Source: Pseudomonas sp. PDM15 (GTDB lineage: Bacteria > Pseudomonadota > Gammaproteobacteria > Pseudomonadales > Pseudomonadaceae). Taken from it: a stretch of DNA of 64,000 nucleotides. The stretch spans positions 186,001 through 250,000 of the forward strand of contig NZ_JACVAA010000002.1 of assembly GCF_014851565.1 (NCBI RefSeq). The letters are read 5' to 3'. The notes beneath the pieces were generated by a model, which was not told where the DNA came from, searched no databases, and saw nothing but the letters and a program-made list of their open reading frames with translations. The position numbers were made by a program, and so were the translations under genes. Positions 46,937-57,489 of the stretch are shown piece after piece; position 1 is the first letter of the stretch, and every line of letters begins with the position of its first letter.

Positions 46937-47006
46937 GTTGATTCCTGTTGATCAAGGGCGGGGATTCGCCCAAACCACACTCCAGACAATGTGGGTTCGT
47001 TCATGT

Positions 47007-47049
47007 AAAAAGAGGCCTGCGGGACTATGACTGGTCTCCCGCATGCCTC
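47007..47049 (-). terminator. Hairpin terminator between cmk and rpsA
   Basis: On the minus strand GAGGCATGCGGGAGAC and GTCCCGCAGGCCTC can pair with one mismatch and one bulge around a loop of about eight bases, followed by TTTTT (47011-47007). It lies about 34 bases beyond the cmk stop. It may only attenuate read-through, since cmk-rpsA are often partly cotranscribed. Confidence 0.65.
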
Positions 47050-47082
47050 CTTGCGAGCCTTTCGACTTAAGACAGCCGCGGC

Positions 47083-47751
47083 TCAGTTACCCGCGAGATC
47101 GCGACTGGCGACCTCGCTGAGAATTCTTTCCATCACCTGCTCGATGCTCAGCTCGGTGGAGTCCAGTTGAATGGCATCGACTGCCGGCTTCAACGGAGCC
47201 ACCGCACGCTGCATGTCGCGCTCGTCGCGCGCACGAATCTCGTCTAGCAGACTCGGCAGGCTAACACCTTCGACCTTGCCTTTCAACTGCAGGTAGCGAC
47301 GACGGGCGCGCTCCTCCGCACTGGCAGTCAGGTAGATCTTCAGCGGCGCCTCGGGGAACACCACGGTGCCCATGTCACGACCGTCAGCGACCAGGCCCGG
47401 CGCCTCGCGGAAAGCACGCTGGCGTTGCAGCAGCGCTTCGCGCACCGCAGGCAGGGAAGCGACCATGGAGGCACCGGCACCGACCTGCTCGTTGCGGATG
47501 TCGTCGGTGACCTCGTCACCTTCGAGGATGATGCGCTTGCCGATGAACTGCACATCCAGGTGCGCCGCCAGAGTCTTCAGCGCTTCCTCGTTGGTCAGAT
47601 CGATGCCGTGATTGCCGGCGGCGAAGGCCAGCAGGCGATAGAGGGCGCCGGAATCCAGCAGGTTCCAGCCGAGCTTGGTGGCCAGCAGGCCGGCCACGGT
47701 GCCCTTGCCCGAGCCGCTTGGCCCGTCGATGGTGATGACTACGGCGTTCAT
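47083..47751 (-). CDS. cmk: Cytidylate kinase
   Basis: A 222-residue NMP kinase converting CMP or dCMP plus ATP to the diphosphates. Walker A (GPSGSGKGT) is at residues 10-18; the CMP-binding insert and the lid with [22 protein letters not shown] and [11 protein letters not shown] are complete. ATG 47751 overlaps the aroA stop by four bases (ATGA), so it is translationally coupled to the upstream fusion gene. The frame continues upstream in the shadow of aroA, but that is not coding. Confidence 0.97.
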   Translation of the reverse strand: MNAVVITIDGPSGSGKGTVAGLLATKLGWNLLDSGALYRLLAFAAGNHGIDLTNEEALKTLAAHLDVQFIGKRIILEGDEVTDDIRNEQVGAGASMVASLPAVREALLQRQRAFREAPGLVADGRDMGTVVFPEAPLKIYLTASAEERARRRYLQLKGKVEGVSLPSLLDEIRARDERDMQRAVAPLKPAVDAIQLDSTELSIEQVMERILSEVASRDLAGN

Positions 47752-49979
47752 GCCTTGCCCTCCTCCGCTATCCGGATACCGACCTGCGCCGCCAGCCCGA
47801 GAAAATTGGGGAAGGAGGTGGCGACGTTGGCGCAGTCGTGAATACGGATGGCGCCGCCGGCGCGCAGCGAGGCCACGCTGAAGGACATGGCGATGCGGTG
47901 ATCGCCATGGCTCCACACCTCACCACCACCGAAGGCACCGCCCTCGATGATGATGCCGTCCGGAGTCGGCTCGACTTTCACGCCCAAGGCGATCAGGCCG
48001 TCGGCCATGACCTGGATGCGATCGGATTCCTTGACCCGCAGCTCCTCGGCACCGCGTAGCACGGTGCGTCCTTCGGCGCAGGCGGCGGCGACGAACAGCA
48101 CCGGGAATTCATCGATGGCCAGCGGCACCAGGTCCTCCGGGATGTCGATGCCCTTGAGCTTGGCGGCACGCACGCGGATATCAGCGACCGGCTCACCGCC
48201 GACTTCGCGTTGGTTTTCCAGGGTCAGATCGGCGCCCATCAGCTTGAGGATGTCGATCACGCCGGTGCGGGTCGGATTGATGCCGACGTGCTCCAGCACC
48301 AGCTCCGAACCCTCGGCAATGCTGGCGGCGACCAGGAAGAAGGCGGCCGAGGAGATATCGGCGGGCACTTCGATATGAGTGGCACTGAGCTTGTGGCCGG
48401 ACTCGACGGTGGCGACATTGCCGTCCACGCTCACCGGATAACCGAAGCCACGCAGCATGCGCTCGGTGTGGTCGCGGGTCGGCGCCGGCTCGGTCACAGA
48501 GGTCTCGCCGGCGGCGTACAGGCCGGCCAGCAACAGGCAGGATTTGACCTGGGCACTGGCCATCGGCATCTCGTAGCTCATGCCGGTCAAACGCTGGCCA
48601 CCTTTGATGTGCATCGGCGGACGACCTTCCGGACCGGTCTCGATCACTGCACCCATCTCGCGCAGCGGCTTGGCCACGCGATTCATCGGGCGCTTGGACA
48701 GCGAGGCGTCGCCGGTCAGCACGGTATCGAACGGCTGCGCCGCCAGCAGACCGGAGAGCAGGCGCATGGAGGTGCCGGAGTTACCCAGGTACAGCGGGCC
48801 GGGCGGCGGCTTCAGGCCATTCAGACCCACGCCATGAATGGTCACCTTGCCGTGATGCGGCCCCTCGATCACCACGCCCATGTCACGGAACGCCTGCAGA
48901 GTGGCCAGAGCGTCTTCGCCCTCGAGGAAGCCTTCCACCTGAGTGGTGCCCTCGGCCAGCGAGCCGAGCATGATCGAGCGGTGCGAGATGGACTTGTCGC
49001 CCGGCACGCGGATGCGGCCGGAGAGAGAACCACCAGGATTGGCGAGGTAGATCAGATCATTCGAGTGCATGGCGTCCACATAGGCCCTACGGGCCAGGAT
49101 TTTGCTGAAATGCTCGCGGGCATGCCGGGCGCGGGTGAACACGCCCAGCAACTGATGCCCGTCCCCAGCGTCGACCGCACCGCGCAGGGCGTCGAGGTCG
49201 TCGCGAAATGCGTCTAGCGTGCGCAACACCGCCTCGCGGTTGGCGAGGAAGATGTCATGCCACATCACCGGATCGCTGCCGGCAATCCGCGTGAAGTCGC
49301 GGAAACCTCCGGCGGCGTAACGGAAGATCTCCAGGTTCTCGCTGCGTTTGGCCAGCGAGTCGACCAGGGTAAAGGCCAGCAGGTGCGGCAGATGGCTGGT
49401 GGCGGCCAGCACCTGGTCGTGATGCTCCACCTCCATGTGCTCCACATCGGCACCCAGGGCGCGCCACAGGCCATCGACCAGCGCCAGCGCCTCGGCATCG
49501 GTGCAGGCCTGCGGCGTGAGGATCACCTTGTGGCGACGGAACAGCTCGACATTGGAGGCTTCCACCCCACTCTGCTCGGAGCCGGCGATGGGATGCCCCG
49601 GAACGAAACGCGCGACATCGCCACCGAAGGCCGAACGCGCGGCGCGCACCACATTGCCCTTGGCGCTACCCACATCGGTGAGCACAGCATTGCCCAGATC
49701 GAGGCGCGCCAACTGGGCCAGGACTTTTTCCATGGCTAGGATAGGCACCGCCAGCTGGATCACCGCGGCGCCCTGACAGGCGGCGGCCAGCTCGGTCTCG
49801 CAGCGGTCGACCACGCCTAGCTCCACCGCCAGGCGACGCGACTCTGCGTCGAGATCCACACCCACCACTTCGCTGAACAGTCCTTTCTCGCGAATCCCCT
49901 TAGCGAAGGAGCCGCCGATCAGGCCGAGCCCCACCACCACCAGGCGGCCGAGTCTGCGCGAAGCTTGTTGCAACGGCAT
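47748..49979 (-). CDS. aroA: Prephenate dehydrogenase / EPSP synthase fusion (TyrA-AroA)
   Basis: A 743-residue bifunctional enzyme. Residues about 10-290 are prephenate dehydrogenase (Rossmann start [17 protein letters not shown]; the active site [14 protein letters not shown]). Residues about 310-743 are 3-phosphoshikimate 1-carboxyvinyltransferase ([30 protein letters not shown] and RIKESDRI-type [10 protein letters not shown]). It thus serves one step before and one after chorismate. TyrA-AroA fusion is the known Pseudomonas arrangement (PA3164). Start is probably ATG 49979, four bases after the hisC stop; a GTG at 49991 overlapping hisC is an alternative. The AroA part has the class I motif set. 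Confidence 0.95.
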   Translation of the reverse strand: MPLQQASRRLGRLVVVGLGLIGGSFAKGIREKGLFSEVVGVDLDAESRRLAVELGVVDRCETELAAACQGAAVIQLAVPILAMEKVLAQLARLDLGNAVLTDVGSAKGNVVRAARSAFGGDVARFVPGHPIAGSEQSGVEASNVELFRRHKVILTPQACTDAEALALVDGLWRALGADVEHMEVEHHDQVLAATSHLPHLLAFTLVDSLAKRSENLEIFRYAAGGFRDFTRIAGSDPVMWHDIFLANREAVLRTLDAFRDDLDALRGAVDAGDGHQLLGVFTRARHAREHFSKILARRAYVDAMHSNDLIYLANPGGSLSGRIRVPGDKSISHRSIMLGSLAEGTTQVEGFLEGEDALATLQAFRDMGVVIEGPHHGKVTIHGVGLNGLKPPPGPLYLGNSGTSMRLLSGLLAAQPFDTVLTGDASLSKRPMNRVAKPLREMGAVIETGPEGRPPMHIKGGQRLTGMSYEMPMASAQVKSCLLLAGLYAAGETSVTEPAPTRDHTERMLRGFGYPVSVDGNVATVESGHKLSATHIEVPADISSAAFFLVAASIAEGSELVLEHVGINPTRTGVIDILKLMGADLTLENQREVGGEPVADIRVRAAKLKGIDIPEDLVPLAIDEFPVLFVAAACAEGRTVLRGAEELRVKESDRIQVMADGLIALGVKVEPTPDGIIIEGGAFGGGEVWSHGDHRIAMSFSVASLRAGGAIRIHDCANVATSFPNFLGLAAQVGIRIAEEGKA

Positions 49980-49983
49980 TGCA

Positions 49984-51093
49984 TCAGCCACGGAGGATCT
50001 GCTCCAGCGCCTCGAGGAAGCGGGCGTTCTCCTGCTCGGTGCCGATGGACACGCGCAGGAAGGTCGGCATGCCGTAACCAGCCACCGGACGCACGATGAC
50101 ACCAGCCTGCAGCAGCGCCTGATTGATCGGCGCAGCGTCGCGCGCGAAGTCGACCGCGATGAAGTTGCCCTTGGAGGCAATCCAGCTCAGCCCAAGACGG
50201 CGGAAGCCGTCTTCCAGCTGCGCCATGCCGGCATCGTTTGTGCGGCGGCTGGCCGCCAGGTAGTCGGCATCGTCCAGCGCCGCACAGGCGGCTGCCAGGG
50301 CCAGGCTGTTGACGTTGAACGGCGCACGTACGCGATTGAGCGCATCGGCCACCTGCGGCGAACTCAGCGCATAGCCAACACGCAGCGAAGCCAGACCATA
50401 GGCCTTGGAGAAGGTGCGCGAGACCAGCAGGTTCGGGTAGCGCGCCAGGTAGTCGAGGCCATCCGGCAGCTCGTCGCCCTCGGTATACTCGATATAGGCC
50501 TCGTCCAGCACCACCAGCACGCTTTCCGGCACGCGGGCGAGGAAGGACTCCAGCGCAGCCGGGCCGAACCAGGTGCCGGTCGGGTTGTTCGGGTTGGCGA
50601 TGAAGACCACGCGGGTATTGGCGTCGATGGCCGCCAGCATGGCTTCCAGGTCGTGACCATGCTCCTTGGCCGGTACCGCCTTGCCCTGGGCGCCGACCGC
50701 CTGAGTGGCGATCGGGTACACGGCGAAGGCGTACTGGCTGAACACGGCGTTCAGCCCAGGCGCGAGCCAAGCGCGCGCGACCAGGTCGAGAATATCGTTG
50801 GAACCGTTGCCTAGGGTCACCTGAGCTACAGTCACGCCGCAGCGGGCAGCCAGTTTGGTTTTCAGCTCGAAACCGTTGCCGTCCGGGTAGCGGGTCAGCT
50901 CGGCCAGCTCGGCGCGGATCGCTTCCAGCGCCTTGGGCGATGGGCCCAACGGGTTCTCGTTGCTGGCCAGCTTGACGATACCAGCCGGGTCGAGATTCAG
51001 CTCACGGGCCAGCTCATCGACCGGTTTGCCCGGCACATAGGGCGAAAGTTTCTGCACGCCCGGCACGGCCTGGGCGAGGAAATCGCAACTCAT
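49984..51093 (-). CDS. hisC: Histidinol-phosphate aminotransferase (HisC2-type)
   Basis: A 369-residue fold type I aminotransferase. PLP lysine in SRTFSKAYGLASLRVGYA, the substrate-binding NPNNPTG motif and the early NENPLGPSPKALEAIRAELAELTRYPDG are diagnostic of HisC. Located in the aromatic cluster, this HisC2-type enzyme probably acts on phenylpyruvate, 4-hydroxyphenylpyruvate or both, as well as imidazole-acetol phosphate; Pseudomonas has a second hisC in the his operon. The stop overlaps the possible GTG start of the next gene. Confidence 0.95.
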   Translation of the reverse strand: MSCDFLAQAVPGVQKLSPYVPGKPVDELARELNLDPAGIVKLASNENPLGPSPKALEAIRAELAELTRYPDGNGFELKTKLAARCGVTVAQVTLGNGSNDILDLVARAWLAPGLNAVFSQYAFAVYPIATQAVGAQGKAVPAKEHGHDLEAMLAAIDANTRVVFIANPNNPTGTWFGPAALESFLARVPESVLVVLDEAYIEYTEGDELPDGLDYLARYPNLLVSRTFSKAYGLASLRVGYALSSPQVADALNRVRAPFNVNSLALAAACAALDDADYLAASRRTNDAGMAQLEDGFRRLGLSWIASKGNFIAVDFARDAAPINQALLQAGVIVRPVAGYGMPTFLRVSIGTEQENARFLEALEQILRG

Positions 51094-51119
51094 GAGCTCT
51101 CCTCAGACACTCACGCGGC

Positions 51120-52217
51120 TCAGAGAACCGCTTTCGGGTAGGAACCCAGCACTTTCAGGGCGACGGCTTCGCCGTTGATCTTTTCCAGCACGTCCTTGAT
51201 CAGCGGGTCCTGGTGGTGGCCGACGAAGTCGATGAAGAACACGTAGGTCCACTTGCCGCTGCGCGACGGGCGGGTCTCGATGCGGGTCAGGTCGATGCCG
51301 TTGGTGTGGAACGGCACCAGCAGCTCGTGCAGCGCGCCCGGCTTGTTACGCATGGAGACGATGACCGAAGTCTTGTCGTCGCTGGTCGGCGGCACTTCCT
51401 GGCTGCCGATGATGAGGAAGCGCGTGGAGTTGTCCGGACGATCCTCGATCTTCTCCTGCAGCTTGGTCAGACCATAGAGGTTGGCCGCCATATCGCCGGC
51501 AATCGCCGCCGAGTTCCACTCGCTCTTCACCCGCTTGGCCGCGTCGGCGTTGCTGGGCACCGCCACGCGTTCGACGTTCGGGTAGTGCGCGTCCAGCCAC
51601 TTGCGGCACTGGGCCAGGGACTGGGCGTGGGAATAGATGCGGGTGATCTTGTCGGTCTTGGTGGTGTCGCCGACCAGCAGGTGATGGTGGATGCGCAACT
51701 CCACCTCGCCGCAGATGACCATGTCGTGCTCGAGGAAGCTATCCAAGGTGTGGTTGACTGCACCCTCGGTGGAGTTCTCCACCGGCACTACACCGAAGTT
51801 GACCGCACCGGCCGCCACTTCGCGGAACACCTCGTCGATCGCCGCCATCGGCTGGCTGATCACCGCATGACCGAAATGCTTGAGCGCCGCGGCCTGGGAG
51901 AAGGTGCCTTCCGGGCCCAGGTAGGCGATCTTCAGCGGCTGCTCAAGAGCGAGGCAGGAGGACATGATTTCGCGGAACAGCCGCGCCATTTCCTCGTTAT
52001 CCAGCGGGCCCTTGTTCAGCTCCATGATGTGCTTGAGCACCCAGGCTTCGCGCTCGGGGCGATAGAAGACCGGCTTCTCGCCCGCCGGCAGGGAGGCCAT
52101 CTTCACCCGCGCCACGTCCTGGGCGCAGCGCGCGCGCTCGCTGATCAGATCGAGAATCTTCTCGTCGAGGCTGTCGATGCGTACCCGCAGTGCCTTGAGC
52201 TGATCGGCGTCACTCAT
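51120..52217 (-). CDS. pheA: Chorismate mutase / prephenate dehydratase (P-protein)
   Basis: A 365-residue bifunctional enzyme of phenylalanine synthesis. Residues 1-90 are an AroQ chorismate mutase (LKALRVRIDSLDEKILDLISERARCAQDVARVK), about 95-275 the dehydratase (AYLGPEGTFSQAAALKHFG, then PVENSTEGAVNHTLD and the TRFLIIG motif), and about 285-365 an ACT regulatory domain (GALHELLVPFHTNGIDLTRIETRPSRSGKWTYVFFID, with the ESRP-type ETRPS site for Phe). Feedback inhibition by phenylalanine is expected. The start overlaps the serC stop by one base (TGATG). Confidence 0.98.
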   Translation of the reverse strand: MSDADQLKALRVRIDSLDEKILDLISERARCAQDVARVKMASLPAGEKPVFYRPEREAWVLKHIMELNKGPLDNEEMARLFREIMSSCLALEQPLKIAYLGPEGTFSQAAALKHFGHAVISQPMAAIDEVFREVAAGAVNFGVVPVENSTEGAVNHTLDSFLEHDMVICGEVELRIHHHLLVGDTTKTDKITRIYSHAQSLAQCRKWLDAHYPNVERVAVPSNADAAKRVKSEWNSAAIAGDMAANLYGLTKLQEKIEDRPDNSTRFLIIGSQEVPPTSDDKTSVIVSMRNKPGALHELLVPFHTNGIDLTRIETRPSRSGKWTYVFFIDFVGHHQDPLIKDVLEKINGEAVALKVLGSYPKAVL

Positions 52218-53302
52218 CAGGCGTGCTCCTTCTCGAACTCCGCCATATAGGCAACCAGGGCCTCGACCGCATCCAGACCGGTGGCGTTATAGATGGAGGC
52301 ACGCATGCCGCCCACCGAACGGTGACCCTTGAGGTTGAGCAGACCGCGCGTGTCTGCGCCAGCCAGGAAGGCCTTGTCCAGCTTCTCGTCGGCCAGGCGG
52401 AACGGCACGTTCATCCAGGAGCGGGCGCTCGGCTGGATCGGGTTGCTGTAGAAGTCGCTGGCGTCGATGGCCTTGTACAGCAGGTCCTTCTTGGCCTTGT
52501 TGCGCTGCTCCATCGCGGCGACACCGCCCTGCTCCTTCAGCCACTCGAAGACCAGGCCGGAGAGGTACCAGGAATAGGTCGCTGGCGTGTTGTACATGGA
52601 GCCGTTATCGGCGGCGATCTTGTAGTTGAGCATGGTCGGGCAGACGCTGCGGGCGCGACCCAGCAGGTCTTCGCGGATGATGGCGACGACCAGGCCGCTC
52701 GGGCCGATGTTCTTCTGCGCGCCGGCGTAGATCAGACCGAACTTGGACACGTCGACTTCGCGGGAGAGGATGTCCGAGGACATGTCCACCACCAGCGGGG
52801 TGTCGCCCACCTCGGGAATCCAGTCGAACTGCAGGCCGCCGATGGTCTCGTTGCTGGCGTAGTGCACGTAGGCGGCGTCTTGCGACAGCTGCCACTCGTT
52901 CTGCCCGGGGATGGCGAAGTAGTCGTAGCCCTTGGCGCTGGCGGCGACATTGACGTTGCCGTAGCGACGCGCTTCCTCGATGGCCTTCTTCGACCAGATG
53001 CCGGTTTCGATGTAGTCGGCGGTACCGTCTTCCGGCAGCAGATTCAGCGGAATCTCGGCGAACTGCTGGCTGGCGCCGCCCTGCAGGAACAGCACCTTGT
53101 AGTCGGTCGGGATGCTCAGCAGGTCGCGCAGATCCTGCTCGGCCTTCTCGGCGATAGCCACGTACTCGTCGCTGCGGTGACTCATCTCCATCACGGAGAG
53201 GCCGCGGCCCTGCCAGTCGAGCATCTCCGCCTGGGCGCGTTGCAGTACGGCGGTAGGCAGCGCGGCCGGGCCGGCGCAGAAGTTATGGGCGCGTTTGCTC
53301 AC
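52217..53302 (-). CDS. serC: Phosphoserine aminotransferase
   Basis: A 361-residue PLP enzyme: 3-phosphohydroxypyruvate plus glutamate to phosphoserine, and also the pyridoxine pathway analogue. The Schiff-base lysine is in YAGAQKNIGPSGL; NFCAGPAALP at the start and the SVGGMRASIYNATGLDAV ending are typical. Starts with GTG seven bases after gyrA. It sits at the head of the serine-aromatic cluster, serC-pheA-hisC-tyrA/aroA-cmk-rpsA. Confidence 0.98.
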   Translation of the reverse strand: MSKRAHNFCAGPAALPTAVLQRAQAEMLDWQGRGLSVMEMSHRSDEYVAIAEKAEQDLRDLLSIPTDYKVLFLQGGASQQFAEIPLNLLPEDGTADYIETGIWSKKAIEEARRYGNVNVAASAKGYDYFAIPGQNEWQLSQDAAYVHYASNETIGGLQFDWIPEVGDTPLVVDMSSDILSREVDVSKFGLIYAGAQKNIGPSGLVVAIIREDLLGRARSVCPTMLNYKIAADNGSMYNTPATYSWYLSGLVFEWLKEQGGVAAMEQRNKAKKDLLYKAIDASDFYSNPIQPSARSWMNVPFRLADEKLDKAFLAGADTRGLLNLKGHRSVGGMRASIYNATGLDAVEALVAYMAEFEKEHA

Positions 53303-53309
53303 GTCAATC

Positions 53310-56084
53310 TCACTCTTCGTCGCTTGGGGCGTCTACCGGGGTCTCACCCTCGTCCGCCACTTCCACTGGTTCGGTCTCGGCGCCTTCGGCAAGCACTTCG
53401 CCTTCGATGTCGTCGTCATCCGAGCCGGACGGTTCCTGGACCCGCTCAAGGCCAACCAGGGTCTCGTCGTCGGCCAGCTTGATCAGGATCACGCCTTGGG
53501 TGTTACGGCCGGCGCCGCGGACTTCATCGACACGGGTACGCACCAGGGTGCCCTGGTCGGAAATCAGCATGATTTCCTCGCCATCCAGCACCTGCACGGC
53601 GCCGACCAGCTTGCCATTACGCTCGTTGATCACCATGGCGATCACGCCCTGGCCACCACGACCGCGACGTGGGTAATCGGCCAGCGGGGTGCGCTTGCCG
53701 TAGCCACGCGCGGAGGCGGAGAGGATCTGCGCGCCGGCTTCCGGGATCAGCATGGAGATGATGCGCTGATCAGCTGCCAGGCGCATACCGCGCACGCCTC
53801 GAGCGATACGGCTCATGGTGCGCACCTTGCTTTCCTTGAAGCGGATCACCTTGCCGGCGTCGGAGAACATCATCACGTCCTTCGAACCGTCGGTGATGGC
53901 GGCGGCGATCAGCGAGTCGCCCTCTTCCAGCTTCAGGGCGATCAGGCCGTTGGAGCGCGGCTTGGTGAACTGGATCAGCGGAGTCTTCTTCACCGTGCCG
54001 TAGGCGGTCGCCATAAAGATGTAGGCGCCGGTCGGCTCGTCCTGGCTGAAGTCGGATTCGTCACCTTCTTCGGCTTCCTCCACCTCGACCACTTCGCCGA
54101 CCTGCTCGGCAACCACGTCGTCATCATCGCTCTCTTCGTCGGCGAAGCGCGCACGCACGGCCTCGAGGTCGATCTGCAGCATGGCGGTGATGCGCTCACC
54201 CTCGTCCAGCGGCAGCAGGTTGACCAGCGGGCGACCACGCGCGGTACGCGAGGCTTCCGGGATCTCGAAGGTACGCAGCCAGTAGACCTTGCCCTTGCTG
54301 GAGAACAGCAGCAGGGTGGCGTGGCTGTTGGCGACCAGCAGGTGTTCGATGTAGTCCTCGTCCTTCACCCCGGTGGCCGACTTGCCTTTGCCGCCACGAC
54401 GCTGGGCTTGGTAGGCGGCCAGCGGCTGGGACTTGGCGTAGCCGCCGTGGGAGATGGTGACGACGCGCTCTTCCTCGGTGATCAGGTCGGCGATGGTCAG
54501 GTCCATCTGCGAGGCCATGATCTCGGTGCGACGCACGTCGCCGAACTCGGCCTTGACCTTCTCCAGCTCCTCGCGGATGACCTCCATCAGGCGCTCGGGG
54601 CTGGTCAGGATGCGGATCAGCTCGCCGATCTGGGTGAGGATCTCCTGGTATTCGGCCAGCAGCTTCTCGTGTTCCAGACCGGTCAGACGGTGCAGGCGCA
54701 GCTCGAGGATGGCCTGGGCCTGCTCGGGCGACAGGTAGTACTTGCCGTCACGCAGGCCGTACTGCGGGTCCAGGTCTTCCGGACGGCAGGAGTCGGCACC
54801 GGCGCGCTCGACCATCGCTTCCACGGCGCTGGAGGCCCAGGCGGTGGCGATCAGGCGCTCCTTGGCGTCGGCCGGAGTCGGCGAGGTCTTGATCAGCTCA
54901 ATGACCGGGTCGATGTTCGACAGGGCGACGGCCTGGCCTTCGAGGATGTGGCCACGCTCGCGGGCCTTGCGCAGTTCGTAGACGGTCCGGCGGGTCACCA
55001 CTTCGCGGCGGTGGCGGACGAATACTTCGAGCATGTCCTTGAGGTTCAGCGTGCGCGGCTGGCCATCGACCAGGGCCACGACGTTGATGCCGAACACACT
55101 CTGCATCTGGGTCTGGGCGTAGAGGTTGTTCAGCACCACCTCGCCGACTTCGCCACGACGCAGCTCGATGACCACGCGCATGCCGTCCTTGTCGGATTCG
55201 TCGCGCAGCTCGGTGATACCCTCGATCTTCTTCTCTTTGACCAGCTCGGCGATCTTCTCGATCAGACGCGCCTTGTTCAGCTGGTACGGCAGTTCGGTGA
55301 CGATGATCTGCTGGCGATTGCCGCCCTTCTCCATATCCTCGATCGTCGCACGGGCACGCATGTAGATGCGGCCACGGCCGGTGCGATAGGCCTCGATGAT
55401 GCCCGCGCGACCGTTGATGATGCCGGCGGTGGGGAAGTCCGGGCCGGGTATGAACTGCATCAGCTCGTCGACGGTCAGCTCGGGGTTGTCGATCAGCGCC
55501 AGGCAGCCGTCGATCACCTCGGTCAGGTTGTGCGGCGGAATGTTGGTCGCCATGCCCACGGCGATACCGCTTGATCCGTTGACCAGCAGGTTGGGGATCT
55601 TGGTCGGCATGACAGCCGGGATCTGCTCGGTGCCGTCGTAGTTGGGTACCCAGTCGACGGTTTCCTTGTCCAGGTCGGCCAGCAGCTCGTGGGCCAGCTT
55701 GGCCATGCGCACTTCGGTGTATCGCATGGCTGCGGCGTTGTCGCCGTCCACCGAACCGAAGTTGCCCTGGCCGTCGACCAGCATGTAGCGCAGGGAGAAA
55801 GGCTGGGCCATACGCACGATGGTGTCGTAGACAGCCGTGTCGCCATGCGGATGGTACTTACCGATCACATCACCGACCACACGGGCGGACTTCTTGTAGG
55901 CCTTGTTCCAGTCGTTGCCCAACTCGCTCATCGCGTAGAGCACGCGACGGTGCACAGGCTTCAAGCCGTCGCGCGCATCCGGCAGCGCACGCCCGACGAT
56001 CACGCTCATGGCGTAGTCGAGGTAGGACTGTTTCAGCTCGTCTTCGATATTGACCGGGAGGATTTCTTTGGCCAGTTCGCCCAT
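53310..56084 (-). CDS. gyrA: DNA gyrase subunit A
   Basis: A 924-residue GyrA, part of the A2B2 gyrase that introduces negative supercoils. Catalytic Tyr is in [10 protein letters not shown] near residue 122; the quinolone-resistance region reads GDTAVYD with Thr83 and Asp87, the susceptible state. The C-terminal beta-pinwheel has the GyrA-box-like QRRGGKGK. A Pseudomonas-type acidic insertion ([19 protein letters not shown], about 650-690) and an acidic C-terminal tail are visible. The start is ATG 56084 with AAGGAA upstream. Confidence 0.99.
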   Translation of the reverse strand: MGELAKEILPVNIEDELKQSYLDYAMSVIVGRALPDARDGLKPVHRRVLYAMSELGNDWNKAYKKSARVVGDVIGKYHPHGDTAVYDTIVRMAQPFSLRYMLVDGQGNFGSVDGDNAAAMRYTEVRMAKLAHELLADLDKETVDWVPNYDGTEQIPAVMPTKIPNLLVNGSSGIAVGMATNIPPHNLTEVIDGCLALIDNPELTVDELMQFIPGPDFPTAGIINGRAGIIEAYRTGRGRIYMRARATIEDMEKGGNRQQIIVTELPYQLNKARLIEKIAELVKEKKIEGITELRDESDKDGMRVVIELRRGEVGEVVLNNLYAQTQMQSVFGINVVALVDGQPRTLNLKDMLEVFVRHRREVVTRRTVYELRKARERGHILEGQAVALSNIDPVIELIKTSPTPADAKERLIATAWASSAVEAMVERAGADSCRPEDLDPQYGLRDGKYYLSPEQAQAILELRLHRLTGLEHEKLLAEYQEILTQIGELIRILTSPERLMEVIREELEKVKAEFGDVRRTEIMASQMDLTIADLITEEERVVTISHGGYAKSQPLAAYQAQRRGGKGKSATGVKDEDYIEHLLVANSHATLLLFSSKGKVYWLRTFEIPEASRTARGRPLVNLLPLDEGERITAMLQIDLEAVRARFADEESDDDDVVAEQVGEVVEVEEAEEGDESDFSQDEPTGAYIFMATAYGTVKKTPLIQFTKPRSNGLIALKLEEGDSLIAAAITDGSKDVMMFSDAGKVIRFKESKVRTMSRIARGVRGMRLAADQRIISMLIPEAGAQILSASARGYGKRTPLADYPRRGRGGQGVIAMVINERNGKLVGAVQVLDGEEIMLISDQGTLVRTRVDEVRGAGRNTQGVILIKLADDETLVGLERVQEPSGSDDDDIEGEVLAEGAETEPVEVADEGETPVDAPSDEE

Positions 56085-56153
56085 GAGAAGCCTGGTTCCT
56101 TATTCTGGTGAAACCCCGTCACACCCTTCCTGGGCAAGACCGGAGTCCGCCGT

Positions 56154-56177
56154 AGTCGCCCCTGCTGGGCGGCGACT
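56154..56177. promoter_or_regulatory. Inverted repeat in the gyrA leader region
   Basis: AGTCGCC (56154-56160) and GGCGACT (56171-56177) are a perfect 7-bp inverted repeat, 70 bases upstream of the gyrA start in the gap between mtnA and gyrA. It may be a hairpin in the 5' untranslated region or the terminal part of a regulatory site; no promoter match is strong enough to name. Confidence 0.3.
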
Positions 56178-56309
56178 CACGACAAATCAACGAGTTAGGT
56201 CGGTTATTGGCGCTATTGGAATGGCCCGCACAGGGCCACCCGAGAACTGCCGGAGCTTACCACAGTCACCCGGGCAGACCTACCCCGACGGACACCCAGG
56301 CCGCCGGCC

Positions 56310-57386
56310 TCAATGCAGGCGCTTGCGACACATGAGCTGCGCCATTTTCGCCGCATCCGGCCGCTCGACCACGCCCTTTTCGGTAACGATCGCGTCGATC
56401 AGGTCGGCCGGGGTCACGTCGAACACCGGATTGACCGCATGCACATCGGCGGCGATGCGCTGGCCGCCGACATCCAGCAGCTCGCGGCCGTCGCGCTCCT
56501 CGATCGGGATGTCTTCGCCGTCTTCCAGGTTCATGTCGATGGTCGAACTGGGTGCCACCACCATGAAGCGCACGCCGTGGTGCATGGCGTTGACCGCCAG
56601 CTGGTAGGTGCCGATCTTGTTGGCCACGTCGCCATTGGCGGTGATGCGGTCGGCCCCGACTATGACCCAGGTGATGCCCTCGGTCTTCATCAGGTGCGCG
56701 GCGGCGGAATCGGCATTCAAGCTGACCGGCACGCCTTCGCCCGCCAGCTCCCAGGCGGTCAGGCGCGAGCCCTGCAGCCAGGGCCGGGTCTCGTCGGCGA
56801 ACACTCGCTCCACCAGCCCGCCCAGGTGCGCAGCGCGGATAACGCCTAGGGCGGTGCCGAAGCCGCCGGTGGCCAGGGCGCCGGTATTGCAGTGGGTCAA
56901 CAGCTTCTGCGGACTGTCCTGGTGCTTGCGGATCAGCTCCATGCCCAGCTGGGCCATGGTCAGATTGGCCTCGCGGTCGCTGTCGAAGATGCCCACCGCC
57001 TCTGCCTCCAGCGCCGCCAGGGCGTTTTCGCCGTCCTTCAGGCGCTGCAGACGCTCGCGCATGCGATCCAGGGCCCAGAACAGGTTGACCGCGGTCGGCC
57101 GCGACTCGGCCAGCACCTTGAAGTCATCCTCCAACGCCGCCTGCCAGTCGCCACCAGTAGCCAGACGCGCCCGCGCGCCCAGCACCAGGCCGAAGGCGGC
57201 AGCGATACCGATGGCCGGCGCGCCGCGCACCACCATGCTGCGGATGGCCTCGGCCACGCCGGTGGCCGAATCGTAGGCCAGCCAGGCTTCCTCGCGCGGC
57301 AGTACGCGCTGATCCAGCAGATACAATGTGCCTTCGCGCCACTCGATGGCTTTTACCTTCTCTGCCGCCAACAGTTCGTCGCGCAT
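56310..57386 (-). CDS. mtnA: S-methyl-5-thioribose-1-phosphate isomerase
   Basis: A 358-residue aldose-ketose isomerase of the methionine salvage pathway, converting MTR-1-P to MTRu-1-P. The eIF2B-like fold has [18 protein letters not shown], the catalytic Cys in [20 protein letters not shown] and the catalytic Asp in [22 protein letters not shown]. It diverges from mtaD, which feeds the same salvage route. Length is normal and the start ATG 57386 is 34 bases from a TATAAT. Confidence 0.97.
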   Translation of the reverse strand: MRDELLAAEKVKAIEWREGTLYLLDQRVLPREEAWLAYDSATGVAEAIRSMVVRGAPAIGIAAAFGLVLGARARLATGGDWQAALEDDFKVLAESRPTAVNLFWALDRMRERLQRLKDGENALAALEAEAVGIFDSDREANLTMAQLGMELIRKHQDSPQKLLTHCNTGALATGGFGTALGVIRAAHLGGLVERVFADETRPWLQGSRLTAWELAGEGVPVSLNADSAAAHLMKTEGITWVIVGADRITANGDVANKIGTYQLAVNAMHHGVRFMVVAPSSTIDMNLEDGEDIPIEERDGRELLDVGGQRIAADVHAVNPVFDVTPADLIDAIVTEKGVVERPDAAKMAQLMCRKRLH

Positions 57387-57419
57387 GACATCCCCACAAG
57401 GTGAAACGAAAAGCCGCGG

Positions 57420-57457
57420 ATTATAGCGAGCCGCCTGTTACATGGCTCAGTTATACT
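57420..57457. promoter_or_regulatory. Divergent -10 elements for mtnA (minus) and mtaD (plus)
   Basis: On the minus strand TATAAT (57425-57420) lies 34 bases from the mtnA start. On the plus strand TATACT (57452-57457) lies 33 bases from the mtaD ATG. The -35 regions overlap in the 26 bases between and are poor matches (for example TTACAT at 57438-57443), so the two promoters probably face each other and could interfere. Confidence 0.45.
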
Positions 57458-57489
57458 GCCGCCACCTCGTTATTGCCCGGATAAATGCC

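Noticed and set aside
49980..50180. Upstream extension of the TyrA-AroA frame by 67 codons
   Set aside because: It lies inside hisC, is Arg/Ser-rich and lacks any family similarity.
53295..55574. 759-codon open frame antisense to gyrA
   Set aside because: It lies wholly opposite gyrA, is rich in Gln, Asp, His and Val as expected for the reverse strand of a GC-rich gene, and has no Shine-Dalgarno or family match.
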